64,000 nt of DNA, from assembly GCF_030403745.1 (NCBI RefSeq), contig NZ_JAQMWP010000003.1, positions 372,001 through 436,000 on the forward strand, read 5' to 3'. The position numbers and the translations under genes are program-made. This stretch comes from Streptomyces sp. S.PB5. GTDB taxonomy: Bacteria > Actinomycetota > Actinomycetes > Streptomycetales > Streptomycetaceae. The notes beneath the pieces are model-generated. The model worked only from the letters and a program-made list of their open reading frames with translations. It was not told where the DNA came from and ran no database searches. Every line of letters starts with the position of its first letter. Position 1 is the stretch's first letter. Shown here one piece after another: positions 33,021-42,692 of the stretch.

Positions 33021-34243
33021 CCCACCGGCCCATGGAAGAGGTGTTGCGGCCCGTGCGCCCGCACCCCGCCGATGCCGCATGGGACCGCGCCCCCGAGCCC
33101 GACGAGGTCGACCCCGCCGTCCTCGGCGCCCTGCTGCACCGGCACGGCTGGCAGCGGCGCGGCGGCGCCCCCGGACGCTACGGACGCTGGACCCCGCCGG
33201 GACCGGGCACCGGCGGAACGAGCCTGCTGGTGCCCGAGAACCGGGCCTTCCCCGACAGCGACGACCTGCTCGGCGAGGCGCTCGTCGCGCTCGCCCGCAG
33301 CGGCACGCCCTCCGCCCGCGAGGTCCTCGTCGGCCTTGCCGTGCCCAGCGACGAGATCCGCTGGTGGCGGGACGTACCGACCGGGCCCGCGGGGACCGCG
33401 CCCTGGATGGTGGAGGAACAGCTGCGGGCCGCCGCCCGCCAGATGCTGCTCGCGGGCGCCCTCGCCACGCGCGCGCGTGCCGGCTACTACGGCGCCCGCC
33501 ACCGCCGCGCCGCGGCCGCGCTCCTGGACAGCACCCTCGTCGGTTCCGCCACCGGCGGCGGCCTGACCGCCTTCGTGCCCGTCGGCACCGGACGCCCCCT
33601 CGCCGTACGCCTCCACCAGGCGCTGTACGCCGCCCGCGAGGCCATCGACTACCAGCGGGCCACCGGTGGCATGGACGCCTTCGACGCGGCTGTCGAGGCG
33701 GGCGTCAGCCGTGAGCTCACCGAGGCGCTGATCGCGCTCGTGCGCGGTACGGAGGGGGCGCGCATCGCCGTCGAGTGGGCACCGGCCGCCGGGGTGCCCG
33801 CGGACTGCGCGGCAGGGGTGGAGCCGGTCGAGTTCTCGCCGGGCGACCTGTCCGTGCTGCGCGAGGCCGGGGCCCGCTATCTGCGCGAGGAGCCGTCCGT
33901 CGCGGTGCGGATCACCGGTGCCGTGGTGCGGATGCGCAGGTCGGGGCCACGCGGCGAGGGCAGCGTACGGCTGCGGGTGCTCGCCGGCGCCGAGGTGCCG
34001 CACGTCCGCCTCACCCTGGACGAGGAGTCGTACCGGATCGCCGGGCACGCGCACCTCGTCGGGCTGCCGGTGCGGGTGCACGGGCGGCTGGAGAGCCGGG
34101 GCGGGTTCCGTCGGCTCACCGGCGCCTCCGGCGTCGTACCCGTGCAGGTCGACGAGGCGGAGCGGGACCGGCTGATGAAGTCCCTCCAGGAGAATCTCGA
34201 CTTCTTCGAGGAAGCCTGCGGAGAGGCCCCCGGAGGGGACTGA
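33017..34243 (+). CDS. Hypothetical protein coupled to the DUF4365 gene
   Basis: The 408-residue soluble protein is translationally coupled to the DUF4365 gene. The first about 130 residues contain a Gly/Pro-rich loop ([20 protein letters not shown]) and an acidic helix. The middle is Ala-rich and helical ([23 protein letters not shown]). The C-terminal third looks beta-rich ([35 protein letters not shown]), perhaps a small beta-barrel. No enzyme motif, membrane span or signal peptide is seen. I do not recognise the family. It lies just upstream of thrS. Confidence 0.78.
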   Translation: MTHRPMEEVLRPVRPHPADAAWDRAPEPDEVDPAVLGALLHRHGWQRRGGAPGRYGRWTPPGPGTGGTSLLVPENRAFPDSDDLLGEALVALARSGTPSAREVLVGLAVPSDEIRWWRDVPTGPAGTAPWMVEEQLRAAARQMLLAGALATRARAGYYGARHRRAAAALLDSTLVGSATGGGLTAFVPVGTGRPLAVRLHQALYAAREAIDYQRATGGMDAFDAAVEAGVSRELTEALIALVRGTEGARIAVEWAPAAGVPADCAAGVEPVEFSPGDLSVLREAGARYLREEPSVAVRITGAVVRMRRSGPRGEGSVRLRVLAGAEVPHVRLTLDEESYRIAGHAHLVGLPVRVHGRLESRGGFRRLTGASGVVPVQVDEAERDRLMKSLQENLDFFEEACGEAPGGD

Positions 34244-34334
34244 TTTCGCGGAGGAGGGTGCGGGGTCGGTACGATCCCCTATTGCGCGCGCTCACGGTAC
34301 GGCGCCCGCATCCACCTTCAGTCAGGAGAGACCG

Positions 34335-36311
34335 GTGTCAGACGTCCGTGTGATCATCCAACGCGATTCCGAGCGGGAAGAGCGCACGGTGACGACGGGC
34401 ACCACGGCCGCCGAGCTCTTCGCCGGCGAGCGCTCGATCATCGCCGCGCGCGTGGCCGGTGAGCTGAAGGACCTGGCGTACGTGGTCCAGGACGGCGAGA
34501 CCGTCGAGGGCGTCGAGATCTCCTCCGAGGACGGTCTGAACATCCTGCGCCACTCCACCGCGCACGTCATGGCGCAGGCCGTGCAGGAGCTCTTCCCCGA
34601 GGCCAAGCTGGGCATCGGCCCGCCGGTCAAGGACGGCTTCTACTACGACTTCGACGTGGAGAAGCCGTTCACGCCCGAGGATCTCAAGGCCATCGAGAAG
34701 AAGATGCAGGAGATCCAGAAGCGCGGGCAGAAGTTCTCCCGCCGTGCGGTGACCGACGAGGCGGCTCGCGAGGAGCTCGCTTCCGAGCCGTACAAGCTGG
34801 AGCTGATCGGCCTCAAGGGCTCGGCTTCCTCCGACGACGGCGCGGACGTCGAGGTCGGCGCCGGTGAGCTGACGATCTACGACAACCTCGACGCCAAGAC
34901 CGGCGAGCTGTGCTGGAAGGACCTCTGCCGCGGTCCCCACCTGCCCTCCACCCGCAACATCCCGGCGTTCAAGCTGATGCGCAACGCGGCCGCCTACTGG
35001 CGCGGCAGCGAGAAGAACCCCATGCTCCAGCGCATCTACGGCACCGCGTGGCCGACCAAGGACGAGCTCAAGGGCTACCTCGACTTCCTCGCCGAGGCCG
35101 AGAAGCGCGACCACCGCAAGCTGGGCTCCGAGCTCGACCTGTTCTCGATCCCCGAGCAGATCGGCTCCGGCCTCGCCGTCTTCCACCCCAAGGGCGGCAT
35201 CATCCGCCGGGTCATGGAGGACTACTCGCGCCGCCGCCACGAGGAGGAGGGCTACGAGTTCGTCTACACCCCGCACGCGACGAAGGGGAAGCTCTTCGAG
35301 CAGTCCGGGCACCTGGACTGGTACGCCGACGGCATGTACCCGCCCATGCAGCTCGACGAGGGCGTGGACTACTACCTCAAGCCCATGAACTGCCCGATGC
35401 ACAACCTGATCTTCGACGCGCGCGGCCGCTCCTACCGTGAACTGCCGCTGCGCCTGTTCGAGTTCGGGACCGTGTACCGGTACGAGAAGTCGGGCGTCGT
35501 GCACGGCCTCACCCGCGCGCGTGGCTTCACGCAGGACGACGCGCACATCTACTGCACCCGTGAGCAGATGTCGGAGGAGCTCGACAAGACGCTCACCTTC
35601 GTCCTCGGCCTGCTGCGGGACTACGGTCTGACCGACTTCTACCTGGAGCTGTCCACCAAGGACCCGGAGAAGTTCGTCGGCACCGACGAGGTCTGGGAGG
35701 AGGCGACCGAGACGCTCCGCCAGGTCGCCGAGAAGCAGGGTCTCCCGCTGGTCCCGGACCCGGGCGGCGCCGCCTTCTACGGCCCGAAGATCTCCGTGCA
35801 GACCAAGGACGCCATCGGCCGCACCTGGCAGATGTCGACCATCCAGCTCGACTTCAACCTCCCCGAGCGTTTCGACCTGGAGTACACGGGCCCGGACGGC
35901 TCCAAGCAGCGCCCGGTCATGATCCACCGCGCGCTGTTCGGCTCCATCGAGCGGTTCTTCGCGGTGCTCCTGGAGCACTACGCGGGCGCCTTCCCGGCGT
36001 GGCTGGCCCCGGTCCAGGCGATCGGCATCCCGATCGGCGACGCGCACGTGGAGTACCTGGAGAAGTTCGCCGCCGCCGCGAAGAAGCAGGGGCTGCGGGT
36101 CGAGGTGGACGCCTCCTCGGACCGGATGCAGAAGAAGATCCGCAACGCCCAGAAGCAGAAGGTGCCCTTCATGGTCATCGCGGGCGACGAGGACATGTCG
36201 GCCGGCTCGGTGTCCTTCCGCTACCGCGACGGCTCGCAGGAGAACGGCATCCCGTTCGACGAGGCCATCGCCAAGATCGCGAAGGTCGTCGAGGAGCGGG
36301 CGCAGGTCTGA
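34335..36311 (+). CDS. thrS: Threonyl-tRNA synthetase
   Basis: The 658-residue class II synthetase has the full ThrRS order: an N-terminal TGS domain (about 1-62), the editing/second additional domain with zinc-binding [11 protein letters not shown] and the Cys-containing CRGPHLPS, and a catalytic core with the zinc cysteine in KPMNCPMHN, motif 2 ([15 protein letters not shown]) and motif 3 ([15 protein letters not shown]). A C-terminal anticodon-binding domain completes it. It charges tRNA-Thr and removes mischarged Ser. GTG at 34335 follows AGGAGAG. A -10-like TACGAT at 34270-34275 may be its promoter. Confidence 0.98.
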   Translation: MSDVRVIIQRDSEREERTVTTGTTAAELFAGERSIIAARVAGELKDLAYVVQDGETVEGVEISSEDGLNILRHSTAHVMAQAVQELFPEAKLGIGPPVKDGFYYDFDVEKPFTPEDLKAIEKKMQEIQKRGQKFSRRAVTDEAAREELASEPYKLELIGLKGSASSDDGADVEVGAGELTIYDNLDAKTGELCWKDLCRGPHLPSTRNIPAFKLMRNAAAYWRGSEKNPMLQRIYGTAWPTKDELKGYLDFLAEAEKRDHRKLGSELDLFSIPEQIGSGLAVFHPKGGIIRRVMEDYSRRRHEEEGYEFVYTPHATKGKLFEQSGHLDWYADGMYPPMQLDEGVDYYLKPMNCPMHNLIFDARGRSYRELPLRLFEFGTVYRYEKSGVVHGLTRARGFTQDDAHIYCTREQMSEELDKTLTFVLGLLRDYGLTDFYLELSTKDPEKFVGTDEVWEEATETLRQVAEKQGLPLVPDPGGAAFYGPKISVQTKDAIGRTWQMSTIQLDFNLPERFDLEYTGPDGSKQRPVMIHRALFGSIERFFAVLLEHYAGAFPAWLAPVQAIGIPIGDAHVEYLEKFAAAAKKQGLRVEVDASSDRMQKKIRNAQKQKVPFMVIAGDEDMSAGSVSFRYRDGSQENGIPFDEAIAKIAKVVEERAQV

Positions 36312-36329
36312 TCGCCCTGTGGCACACGG

Positions 36330-36364
36330 AGGCCCTCGGGAGGCTCAGCTTCCCGGGGGCCTCT
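36330..36364. terminator. Terminator between thrS and the channel gene
   Basis: gaggccctcgggag pairs with cttcccgggggcctc around a short loop. It overlaps the end of the convergent channel gene. Confidence 0.55.
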
Positions 36365-37031
36365 CGTCGTCCTCGCGCGCGAACACCTGCAGCAGCCAGG
36401 AGGCGAACGTGCCGGTGACCGCGCCCAGCAGGGCCAGGCCGACGGCCATCACGCCGATCGCGATCAGGCGTCCCACGGGGGTCACCGGCGCGATGTCGCC
36501 GTAGGCGACGGTCGCGAGCGTGGCGGACGTCCACCACACGGCGTCCCCGAAGGTCCGCATGGTCGCTCCGTCGGCGTCCCGCTCCTGCTGGTAGACGGCG
36601 AGGGAGCCCGCGAAGCCGAGCAGCAGCGTCGACAGCCCGGCGTACACCATCACGCGCGCGTGCAGCGCGAGCCGGGGCCGCCCGTGCCGCCGCTGGACGG
36701 CCTCGTACACCTTCACGACCCGCAGCGGACGCAGGAGCGGCAGGAGCAGCACCAAGGTGTCCAGCCAGTGCGTCCGTACGAAGCCCAGCCGCCGGCCGCT
36801 GAGCCGCCAGCGCACCGCGTAGTCGAGCGCGAACAGCAGCCAGGCGGCCAGGGTCACCGCGAGGCACAGGTCGAGCCAGACGTCCGGCAGTTCCTCGGCC
36901 AGGACGCGGATCGCGTACGAGGCCAGGAACGCCAGCGACGCCACGGCGAGGGGGAGCTCGGTGCGCCGCTCCCAGCGGGCCTCGGTGCTGTCGTCGTCCA
37001 CCGGCCCAGCTTCGCCCGCGGGGCTGGTCAC
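36345..37031 (-). CDS. Voltage-gated-like K+ channel protein
   Basis: The 228-residue protein has about six hydrophobic segments and a pore region. The selectivity-filter segment reads TVAYGD in place of the usual TVGYGD. A pore helix (FGDAVWWTSATLA) and inner helix (GRLIAIGVMAVGLALLGAVTG) surround it. The S4-like segment (LRPLRVVKVYEAVQRR) has few regularly spaced Arg, so voltage sensing is doubtful. The start is uncertain: GTG at 37031 is chosen because an ATG at 37082 would overlap the divergent HIT gene; GTG at 37001 is another option. It separates thrS from HIT, unlike the mycobacterial order. Confidence 0.85.
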   Translation of the reverse strand: MTSPAGEAGPVDDDSTEARWERRTELPLAVASLAFLASYAIRVLAEELPDVWLDLCLAVTLAAWLLFALDYAVRWRLSGRRLGFVRTHWLDTLVLLLPLLRPLRVVKVYEAVQRRHGRPRLALHARVMVYAGLSTLLLGFAGSLAVYQQERDADGATMRTFGDAVWWTSATLATVAYGDIAPVTPVGRLIAIGVMAVGLALLGAVTGTFASWLLQVFAREDDERPPGS

Positions 37032-37080
37032 GCAACCCCGGCGACACGCCGCGAACGGGCGAAGCCATATGCTTCCCTGC

Positions 37081-37626
37081 ATGACGAGTGAGCCGGAGCA
37101 GCAGTGGGGAGTGGGGACCCAGGACGCGTTCCAGCGTCTGTGGACGCCCCACCGGATGGCCTACATCCAGGGCGAGAACAAGCCGACCGGCCCGGGTGCC
37201 GACGACGGTTGCCCCTTCTGCTCGATCCCGGCCAAGTCCGACGAGGACGGCCTGATCGTCCGGCGCGGCGAGCAGGTGTACGCGGTGCTGAACCTGTACC
37301 CGTACAACGGCGGCCATCTGATGGTCGTGCCCTACCGTCATGTCGCCGACTACACGGACCTCACCGAGCCGGAGACGGTCGAGCTCGCGGCCCTGACCAA
37401 GCAGGCCATGACCGCGCTGCGCAGCGCGTCCGGCGCCCACGGCTTCAACATCGGCATGAACCAGGGGTCGGTGGCGGGCGCCGGGATCGCCGCCCACCTC
37501 CACCAGCACATCGTGCCGCGCTGGGGAGGGGACACCAACTTCATGCCGGTCGTGGGGCACACCCGGGTGCTGCCGCAACTGCTCGCCGATACACGGAAGA
37601 TGCTGGCGGACGCCTGGCCCGCGTAG
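37081..37626 (+). CDS. HIT family protein (Ap4A phosphorylase-like)
   Basis: The 181-residue protein carries the histidine triad AHLHQHIVPR and a CPFC zinc-binding pair near residue 44. The layout matches the mycobacterial Ap4A phosphorylase Rv2613c, which also lies beside thrS and pgsA. It would degrade diadenosine polyphosphates. TATGCT at 37068-37073 lies 8 nt before the ATG and there is no ribosome-binding site, so the mRNA may be leaderless. Confidence 0.92.
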   Translation: MTSEPEQQWGVGTQDAFQRLWTPHRMAYIQGENKPTGPGADDGCPFCSIPAKSDEDGLIVRRGEQVYAVLNLYPYNGGHLMVVPYRHVADYTDLTEPETVELAALTKQAMTALRSASGAHGFNIGMNQGSVAGAGIAAHLHQHIVPRWGGDTNFMPVVGHTRVLPQLLADTRKMLADAWPA

Positions 37627-37630
37627 GCGG

Positions 37631-39289
37631 TTACGCGTCGTACAGGTCGGCCTTCCTGGGCGCGGGGTCCTGGATCGCCGTGCTGAGGAACGCCGACCTG
37701 GTGCCGAACTTCTCCGTGTCGACGCCGTTGTCCTCAAGGACCTTGATCGCCGCGGCGTGCACCACCCGCAGCACCGGTGTCGCGGCGCGCATCGCGTCGT
37801 CGGCCATGAACCGGTGACGCCAGGGCTTGTCCGCCCACACGTGCCGCAGGCCGAAGGGTTCGGGCAGGGCGATCGTGCCCCCGAGCCAGTTCAGCAGAGG
37901 CGGATACCAGGACAGGGGCGCGCGGACGGCGAGGCGCACGACCTCGTTGGTGGGGACCAGCGGGAGGCTCACCTTGCGGGTCTCCCACGGTTTCAGCGAC
38001 TTCGGGACGTCCTTCGTCGGCGCCTCGGGCCCACCCATGAACAGGGAGTTCACCGGGCCCAGTGCGTGGCCGGTCACCTCGATGCGCAGCGTCTCGTGCA
38101 GCACGGTCACGGTGATCATCATCGTGAGGATCAACTGGCCGTCCCACAGCGTCCACTGCACCCCGAGGTAGTGCCGGTCCCCGCTGCCGAACTGCTGCTT
38201 GTTGCAGATGTCCTGTATCGAGTGGGACCGGTGCTGGAAGGCCTCGATGTCCGCGGACTGCTCGGTCCGGGCCACCGCCTTGGCGCCCTCCGCGATCGGC
38301 GTGACGATCCAGTGCCGTATCGACGCCTTCGGGAAGCCGCCCGTGTTGATGGTGTTCCGCTCCAGCATCCGCAGCCGGTCGTGGATGGCGCGGATGACGT
38401 CCCAGCTGCGGAACGGATGGATCTCCCGGTCCGGGTCGGCCGGGGTCAGGTCCTCGGCGAGCTGCCAGCTGCCCCAGCGGGTGCCCATGCCCAGGATGCC
38501 CTTGGGGCCGGCGTAGAAGATGTGGTTGGACTGCTGCTCGGCGCTCAGCTTGGCCAGTGACTGGCGCATCTGCTCGGCCTGGGTCTCGCCGGGGCTGGTC
38601 GGCACCGCCTCGGGGACCCGGGCGCCGACGCTGCTGCCCGCGATCAGGCCGTCCCAGCGCGCCCGCAGGTCCTTCGCCGCGCTGTCGCAGATCTGCTTGG
38701 CCCAGAACCAGCCGAGAACGGGCGCCACCACGCACGCGCGTGCGTACCAGGCCCAGAAGCCCGTGAACGGCATCTTGACGAGGAAGAGCACGCCGAGCGC
38801 CCCGACGCCGACGAGCAGGGCCGTGGCGAGCGCGGAGGCCCGCTTGTTGGGGTTCTTGTCGATGGTGGCGCGGATCTGGAAGACCAGGAGCCCCACCAGG
38901 AGCCCGGGCAGGAACAGCAGGCCGCACAGCACCATGACGGCCGACAGCTTCTTGTCGCGCTCACGGCGCAGCCGGTAGGCGGCCAGGCAGTGGTCGACCA
39001 CGACCTGGGGCTCGGTGCCGAAGGACTGGATGAGGGGCTTGCGGCCGGTGCCGATCATGCGCTCGATCACGGCCCGGGAGAAGGCCTCGCCGAGGTTGGG
39101 CTTGAACAGCTTGATCTTGCCGTCCTTGACGGTCGTCTCGTGCCACTCGCTGTTGGCCTTGGTTATCTCCTCGACCGGGTTGTCCCGGTAGGCCGCGGAA
39201 GCCAGGGCGAACGTCGCCGTCTGGCTCTCGTCACCCGAGCGCGGCACCTGAGGTCCGAAGACACTCTCGTAACCGGCCTCAACGGTCAT
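37631..39289 (-). CDS. Conserved membrane protein, unknown function
   Basis: The 552-residue protein has a soluble N-terminal part of about 110 residues (YRDNPVEEITKANSEW), then about three membrane spans at 115-200 (VMVLCGLLFLPGLLVGLLVF and following). A long soluble C-terminal region of about 350 residues with predicted alpha/beta elements follows. No known catalytic motif was recognised; Pro- and Trp-rich segments (LSWYPPLLNWLGG) are notable. The ATG at 39289 follows GGGGGCGGGA. Its stop lies 4 bp from the stop of the convergent HIT gene. It and the EF-G-like gene interrupt an otherwise conserved block. Confidence 0.8.
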   Translation of the reverse strand: MTVEAGYESVFGPQVPRSGDESQTATFALASAAYRDNPVEEITKANSEWHETTVKDGKIKLFKPNLGEAFSRAVIERMIGTGRKPLIQSFGTEPQVVVDHCLAAYRLRRERDKKLSAVMVLCGLLFLPGLLVGLLVFQIRATIDKNPNKRASALATALLVGVGALGVLFLVKMPFTGFWAWYARACVVAPVLGWFWAKQICDSAAKDLRARWDGLIAGSSVGARVPEAVPTSPGETQAEQMRQSLAKLSAEQQSNHIFYAGPKGILGMGTRWGSWQLAEDLTPADPDREIHPFRSWDVIRAIHDRLRMLERNTINTGGFPKASIRHWIVTPIAEGAKAVARTEQSADIEAFQHRSHSIQDICNKQQFGSGDRHYLGVQWTLWDGQLILTMMITVTVLHETLRIEVTGHALGPVNSLFMGGPEAPTKDVPKSLKPWETRKVSLPLVPTNEVVRLAVRAPLSWYPPLLNWLGGTIALPEPFGLRHVWADKPWRHRFMADDAMRAATPVLRVVHAAAIKVLEDNGVDTEKFGTRSAFLSTAIQDPAPRKADLYDA

Positions 39290-39555
39290 TCCCGCCCCCG
39301 ATCGCCGCCGTTCCCGCTCCTGCGGCCTTCCCGACTTCCCTGCCCCGCACACCTGTTGATCAGGCCGCCCCGTATTGCGGGGACGACTTGATCACTGCCC
39401 TCAGCGTATCCGCCGCCACCGACATTCGTCGGCGGACGGCCGAAGCCGCCCGCCGACTCGGAGGGGAGCGTTCCACAAAAGCCACTTGTAGTGTTCCCGG
39501 TGCCAACTGCCGTCAGTCGCGTGCCTTTTCACACGACGGGAGTCGCCTTCCCGTG
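39290..39555. other. Intergenic region between the EF-G-like and membrane protein genes
   Basis: The 266 bp between two minus-strand genes contain no supported gene. A stretch near 39475-39495 (ccacaaaagccacttgtagtg) is AT-richer than its surroundings and has CACT-tgt-AGTG symmetry. It may belong to the promoter of the membrane protein gene. Confidence 0.3.
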
Positions 39556-41751
39556 CTAGGAGTCCCGCGCCTCCTCCCGGATCCGCTCCGCGATCTGCGG
39601 CGGCATCGGTTCGTGCCGTGCGTAGGAGCGGTTGAAGCGGGCCGTGCCGTGCGACAGGGAGCGCAGATCGACGGCGTACCGGCCGATCTCGATCTCCGGC
39701 ACCTCCGCCTTGACCACCGTGCGGTTCCCGCTGGTCTGCTCGGTGCCGAGCACCCGGCCGCGCCGCCCGGACAGGTCGCTCATCACGGCGCCCACGTAGT
39801 CGTCGCCGACCAGGACGCTCACCTCGGCCACCGGCTCCAGGAGATGGATCTTCGCGTCGGCCGCCGCCTCCCGCAGCGCCAGCGCCCCGGCCGTCTGGAA
39901 CGCGGCGTCGGAGGAGTCCACCGAGTGCGCCTTGCCGTCCAGCAGCGTGATCCGTACGTCGATGAGCGCGTACCCGGCGGCGACTCCCTTGGCCGCCTGG
40001 GCACGTACGCCCTTCTCGACCGACGGGATGAACTGCCGCGGCACCGCGCCGCCGACGACCTTGTCCACGAACTCGATGCCCGAACCGCCCGGCAGCGGCT
40101 CCACCTCGATCTCGCAGATGGCGTACTGCCCGTGCCCGCCGGACTGCTTCACATGCCGGCCGCGGCCGCCCGACTTCGCGGCGAACGTCTCCCGCAGGGA
40201 GACCTTGTGCGGGATGACGTCGACCTGGACGCCGTACCGGCTGCGCAGCCGCTCCAGCGCCACGTCGGCGTGGGCCTCGCCCAGGCACCACAGGACGACC
40301 TGGTGGGTGTCCTGGTTCTGTTCGAGCCGCATCGTCGGATCCTCGGCGACCAGCCGGGCGAGGCCCTGCGAGAGCTTGTCCTCGTCCGCCTTGCTGTGCG
40401 CCTGGATGGCGAGCGGCAGCAGCGGGTCGGGCATCTCCCAGGGCTCCATCAGGAGCGGGTCGTCCTTGGCCGAGAGGGTGTCGCCGGTCTCCGCGCGGCT
40501 GAGCTTGGCCACGCACACCAGATCGCCGGCGATGGCGTGCGTCACCGGGCGCTGCTGCTTGCCGAAGGGGGTGGACAGCGCGCCGACGCGTTCGTCGACG
40601 TCGTGGTCCTCGTGCCCGCGGTCGGACAGGCCGTGCCCGGAGACATGCACCGTCTCGTCGGGGCGCAGGGTGCCGGAGAAGATGCGGACCAGGGAGATCC
40701 GGCCGACATAGGGGTCGGAGGACGTCTTCACGACCTCCGCCACCAGCGGACCGTCCGTGTCGCATGCCTTGATCTCGCGCGGCTTGCCGTCGATGGTCGT
40801 GACGCCCGGCGTGGGGTGCTCGAACGGCGTCGGGAAGCCGCGTGTGATGAGCTCAAGCACCTCGACCGTGCCGAGCCCCTGCTTGGCGCCCTCCGCCGCG
40901 GGGGCGGCGGCCAGGACGGGGAAGAAGACCCCGCGCGCGACGGCCCGCTCCAGGTCCTCGATCAGCGTCTTGACGTCGACCTGCTCACCGCCGAGATAGC
41001 GGTCCATGAGGGTCTCGTCCTCGCTCTCGGCGATGATCCCCTCGATCAGCCGGTTGCGGGCGTCCTCGATCTGGGGCAGCTGGTCCTCGCCCGGCTCGGA
41101 CTCCTTGCGCTCTCCGGAGGAGTAGTCGAACAGCTTCTGCGACAGCAGGCCGGTCAGACCGGTCACGGGCGCGTGCCCGTCCGGCCCCTGCGGGCCGTGC
41201 AGCGGCAGATACAGCGGGAGCACGGCGTCGGGGTCGTCCCCGCCGAACGCCTCCGCGCAGGTCCGGGTCATCTCCTCGAAGTCTGCCCGCGCGGCCTCCA
41301 GGTGTGTGATGACGATCGCGCGCGGCATGCCGACGGCCGCGCACTCCTCCCACACCATCCGGGTCGAGCCGTCCACGCCGTCGGAGGCGGAGACAACGAA
41401 AAGGGCCGCGTCCGCCGCTCGCAGACCGGCCCTGAGTTCCCCGACGAAGTCGGCGTATCCGGGGGTGTCGAGAAGATTGACCTTGATGCCGTCCCATTCG
41501 ACGGGCACCAGGGAGAGCTGCACCGAACGGTTCTGCCGGTGCTCGATCTCGTCGTAGTCGGAGACGGTGCCGCCGTCCTCCACACGGCCCGCCCTGTTCA
41601 CTGCTCCCGCGGTGAGCGCGAGAGCTTCCACCAATGTCGTCTTGCCCGATCCGGAGTGGCCGACCAGCACCACATTCCGTACGGACGCGGGGTGGTCGGC
41701 CGCTGTTGCCCTTCCGGCGGCTCCGGGGTGTGCGTTCGCCTTGTCGCCCAT
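39556..41751 (-). CDS. Elongation factor G-like protein (EF-G2)
   Basis: The 731-residue protein has the five-domain layout of EF-G: GTPase with G1 GHSGSGKTT and G3 DTPGYADF, domain II, and C-terminal domains III-V (VDVIPHKVSLRETF, HVKQSGGHGQYA, GYALIDVRITLLDG). The G4 motif, NKxD in canonical EF-G, reads THLE here, so guanine recognition may be altered. EF-G2 of M. smegmatis binds GTP but lacks ribosome-stimulated GTPase activity, so a translation-elongation role should not be assumed. The ATG at 41751 follows GGGAGG; a longer frame was rejected. It is divergent from pgsA. Confidence 0.92.
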   Translation of the reverse strand: MGDKANAHPGAAGRATAADHPASVRNVVLVGHSGSGKTTLVEALALTAGAVNRAGRVEDGGTVSDYDEIEHRQNRSVQLSLVPVEWDGIKVNLLDTPGYADFVGELRAGLRAADAALFVVSASDGVDGSTRMVWEECAAVGMPRAIVITHLEAARADFEEMTRTCAEAFGGDDPDAVLPLYLPLHGPQGPDGHAPVTGLTGLLSQKLFDYSSGERKESEPGEDQLPQIEDARNRLIEGIIAESEDETLMDRYLGGEQVDVKTLIEDLERAVARGVFFPVLAAAPAAEGAKQGLGTVEVLELITRGFPTPFEHPTPGVTTIDGKPREIKACDTDGPLVAEVVKTSSDPYVGRISLVRIFSGTLRPDETVHVSGHGLSDRGHEDHDVDERVGALSTPFGKQQRPVTHAIAGDLVCVAKLSRAETGDTLSAKDDPLLMEPWEMPDPLLPLAIQAHSKADEDKLSQGLARLVAEDPTMRLEQNQDTHQVVLWCLGEAHADVALERLRSRYGVQVDVIPHKVSLRETFAAKSGGRGRHVKQSGGHGQYAICEIEVEPLPGGSGIEFVDKVVGGAVPRQFIPSVEKGVRAQAAKGVAAGYALIDVRITLLDGKAHSVDSSDAAFQTAGALALREAAADAKIHLLEPVAEVSVLVGDDYVGAVMSDLSGRRGRVLGTEQTSGNRTVVKAEVPEIEIGRYAVDLRSLSHGTARFNRSYARHEPMPPQIAERIREEARDS

Positions 41752-42020
41752 GGCCTTGCCTCCCGTGCACGGTGAGGTCACTGTGGGCGCGGACGTGCGG
41801 ATCCGCGTTGGCGGCTCCGGTGACGCCCGCGGTTCTTCGAGCTTTCCACTCCCGTCACGGTGCGTCCATACAGCGGACGCGATCGCGCCGTTACCCGTAT
41901 GCCATAGGGCCGTGACACGGGGCGCGAGTGCCCGGCGTTCGCACACGCGCGCGCGTGGCTACGATGGGCCAGCCGGTGGCCAGCAGGGGCCGCGCGGCCA
42001 CACCGACCCTCGGGAAGGCC

Positions 42021-42692
42021 ATGCTGAACAAGTACGCGCGTGCATTCTTCACGCGTGTCCTCACACCGTTCGCCTCATTCCTCATCAGAAGGGGCGTCAG
42101 CCCCGACACGGTGACGCTGCTCGGCACCGCCGGGGTGGTCGCGGGGGCCCTGGTCTTCTTCCCCATGGGCGAGTTCTTCTGGGGCACGATCGTGATCACG
42201 CTGTTCGTGTTCTCCGACCTGGTCGACGGCAACATGGCCCGTCAGCTCGGCCGCTCCAGCCGCTGGGGTGCCTTCCTGGACTCCACCCTCGACCGGGTCG
42301 CCGACGGCGCGATCTTCGGCGGCTTCATCCTCTGGTACGCCGGTGACGGCGACGACCTCGTGCTGTGCGCGGTCTCGATCTTCTGTCTGGCGAGCGGCCA
42401 GGTGGTGTCGTACACCAAGGCCAGGGGTGAGTCGATCGGGCTGCCGGTCGCGGTCAACGGGCTCGTCGAGCGGGCCGAGCGACTGGTGATCTCGCTGGTC
42501 GCGGCCGGTCTCGCCGGACTGCACAAGTTCGGTGTGCCGGGCATCCAGTACCTGCTGCCGATCGCCCTGTGGATCGTCGCCGTGGGCAGCCTGGTGACGC
42601 TGATCCAGCGGGTCGTCACGGTCCGTCGCGAGGCGGCGGAGGCCGACGCGGCCACCGCGCAGGAGACCCAGGGGAGCGAGGCGGCCAAGTGA
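42021..42692 (+). CDS. pgsA: Phosphatidylinositol phosphate synthase (CDP-alcohol phosphatidyltransferase)
   Basis: The 223-residue membrane enzyme has the CDP-alcohol phosphotransferase signature DG-x2-AR-x8-G-x3-D-x3-D as DGNMARQLGRSSRWGAFLDS followed by TLDR. It joins CDP-diacylglycerol and inositol-1-phosphate, the actinobacterial route to phosphatidylinositol, and has about six spans. The start MLNKYARAFFTRVLTP is typical of the family. An upstream ATG at 41964 overlaps a TACGAT -10 box (41960-41965), which supports the ATG at 42021. It heads the operon pgsA-acyltransferase-pimA, which builds PI mannosides. Confidence 0.93.
   Translation: MLNKYARAFFTRVLTPFASFLIRRGVSPDTVTLLGTAGVVAGALVFFPMGEFFWGTIVITLFVFSDLVDGNMARQLGRSSRWGAFLDSTLDRVADGAIFGGFILWYAGDGDDLVLCAVSIFCLASGQVVSYTKARGESIGLPVAVNGLVERAERLVISLVAAGLAGLHKFGVPGIQYLLPIALWIVAVGSLVTLIQRVVTVRREAAEADAATAQETQGSEAAK

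Noticed and set aside
41964..42020. Upstream ATG for pgsA
   Set aside because: It overlaps a TACGAT -10 box and adds residues unlike the family; the ATG at 42021 gives the typical start.
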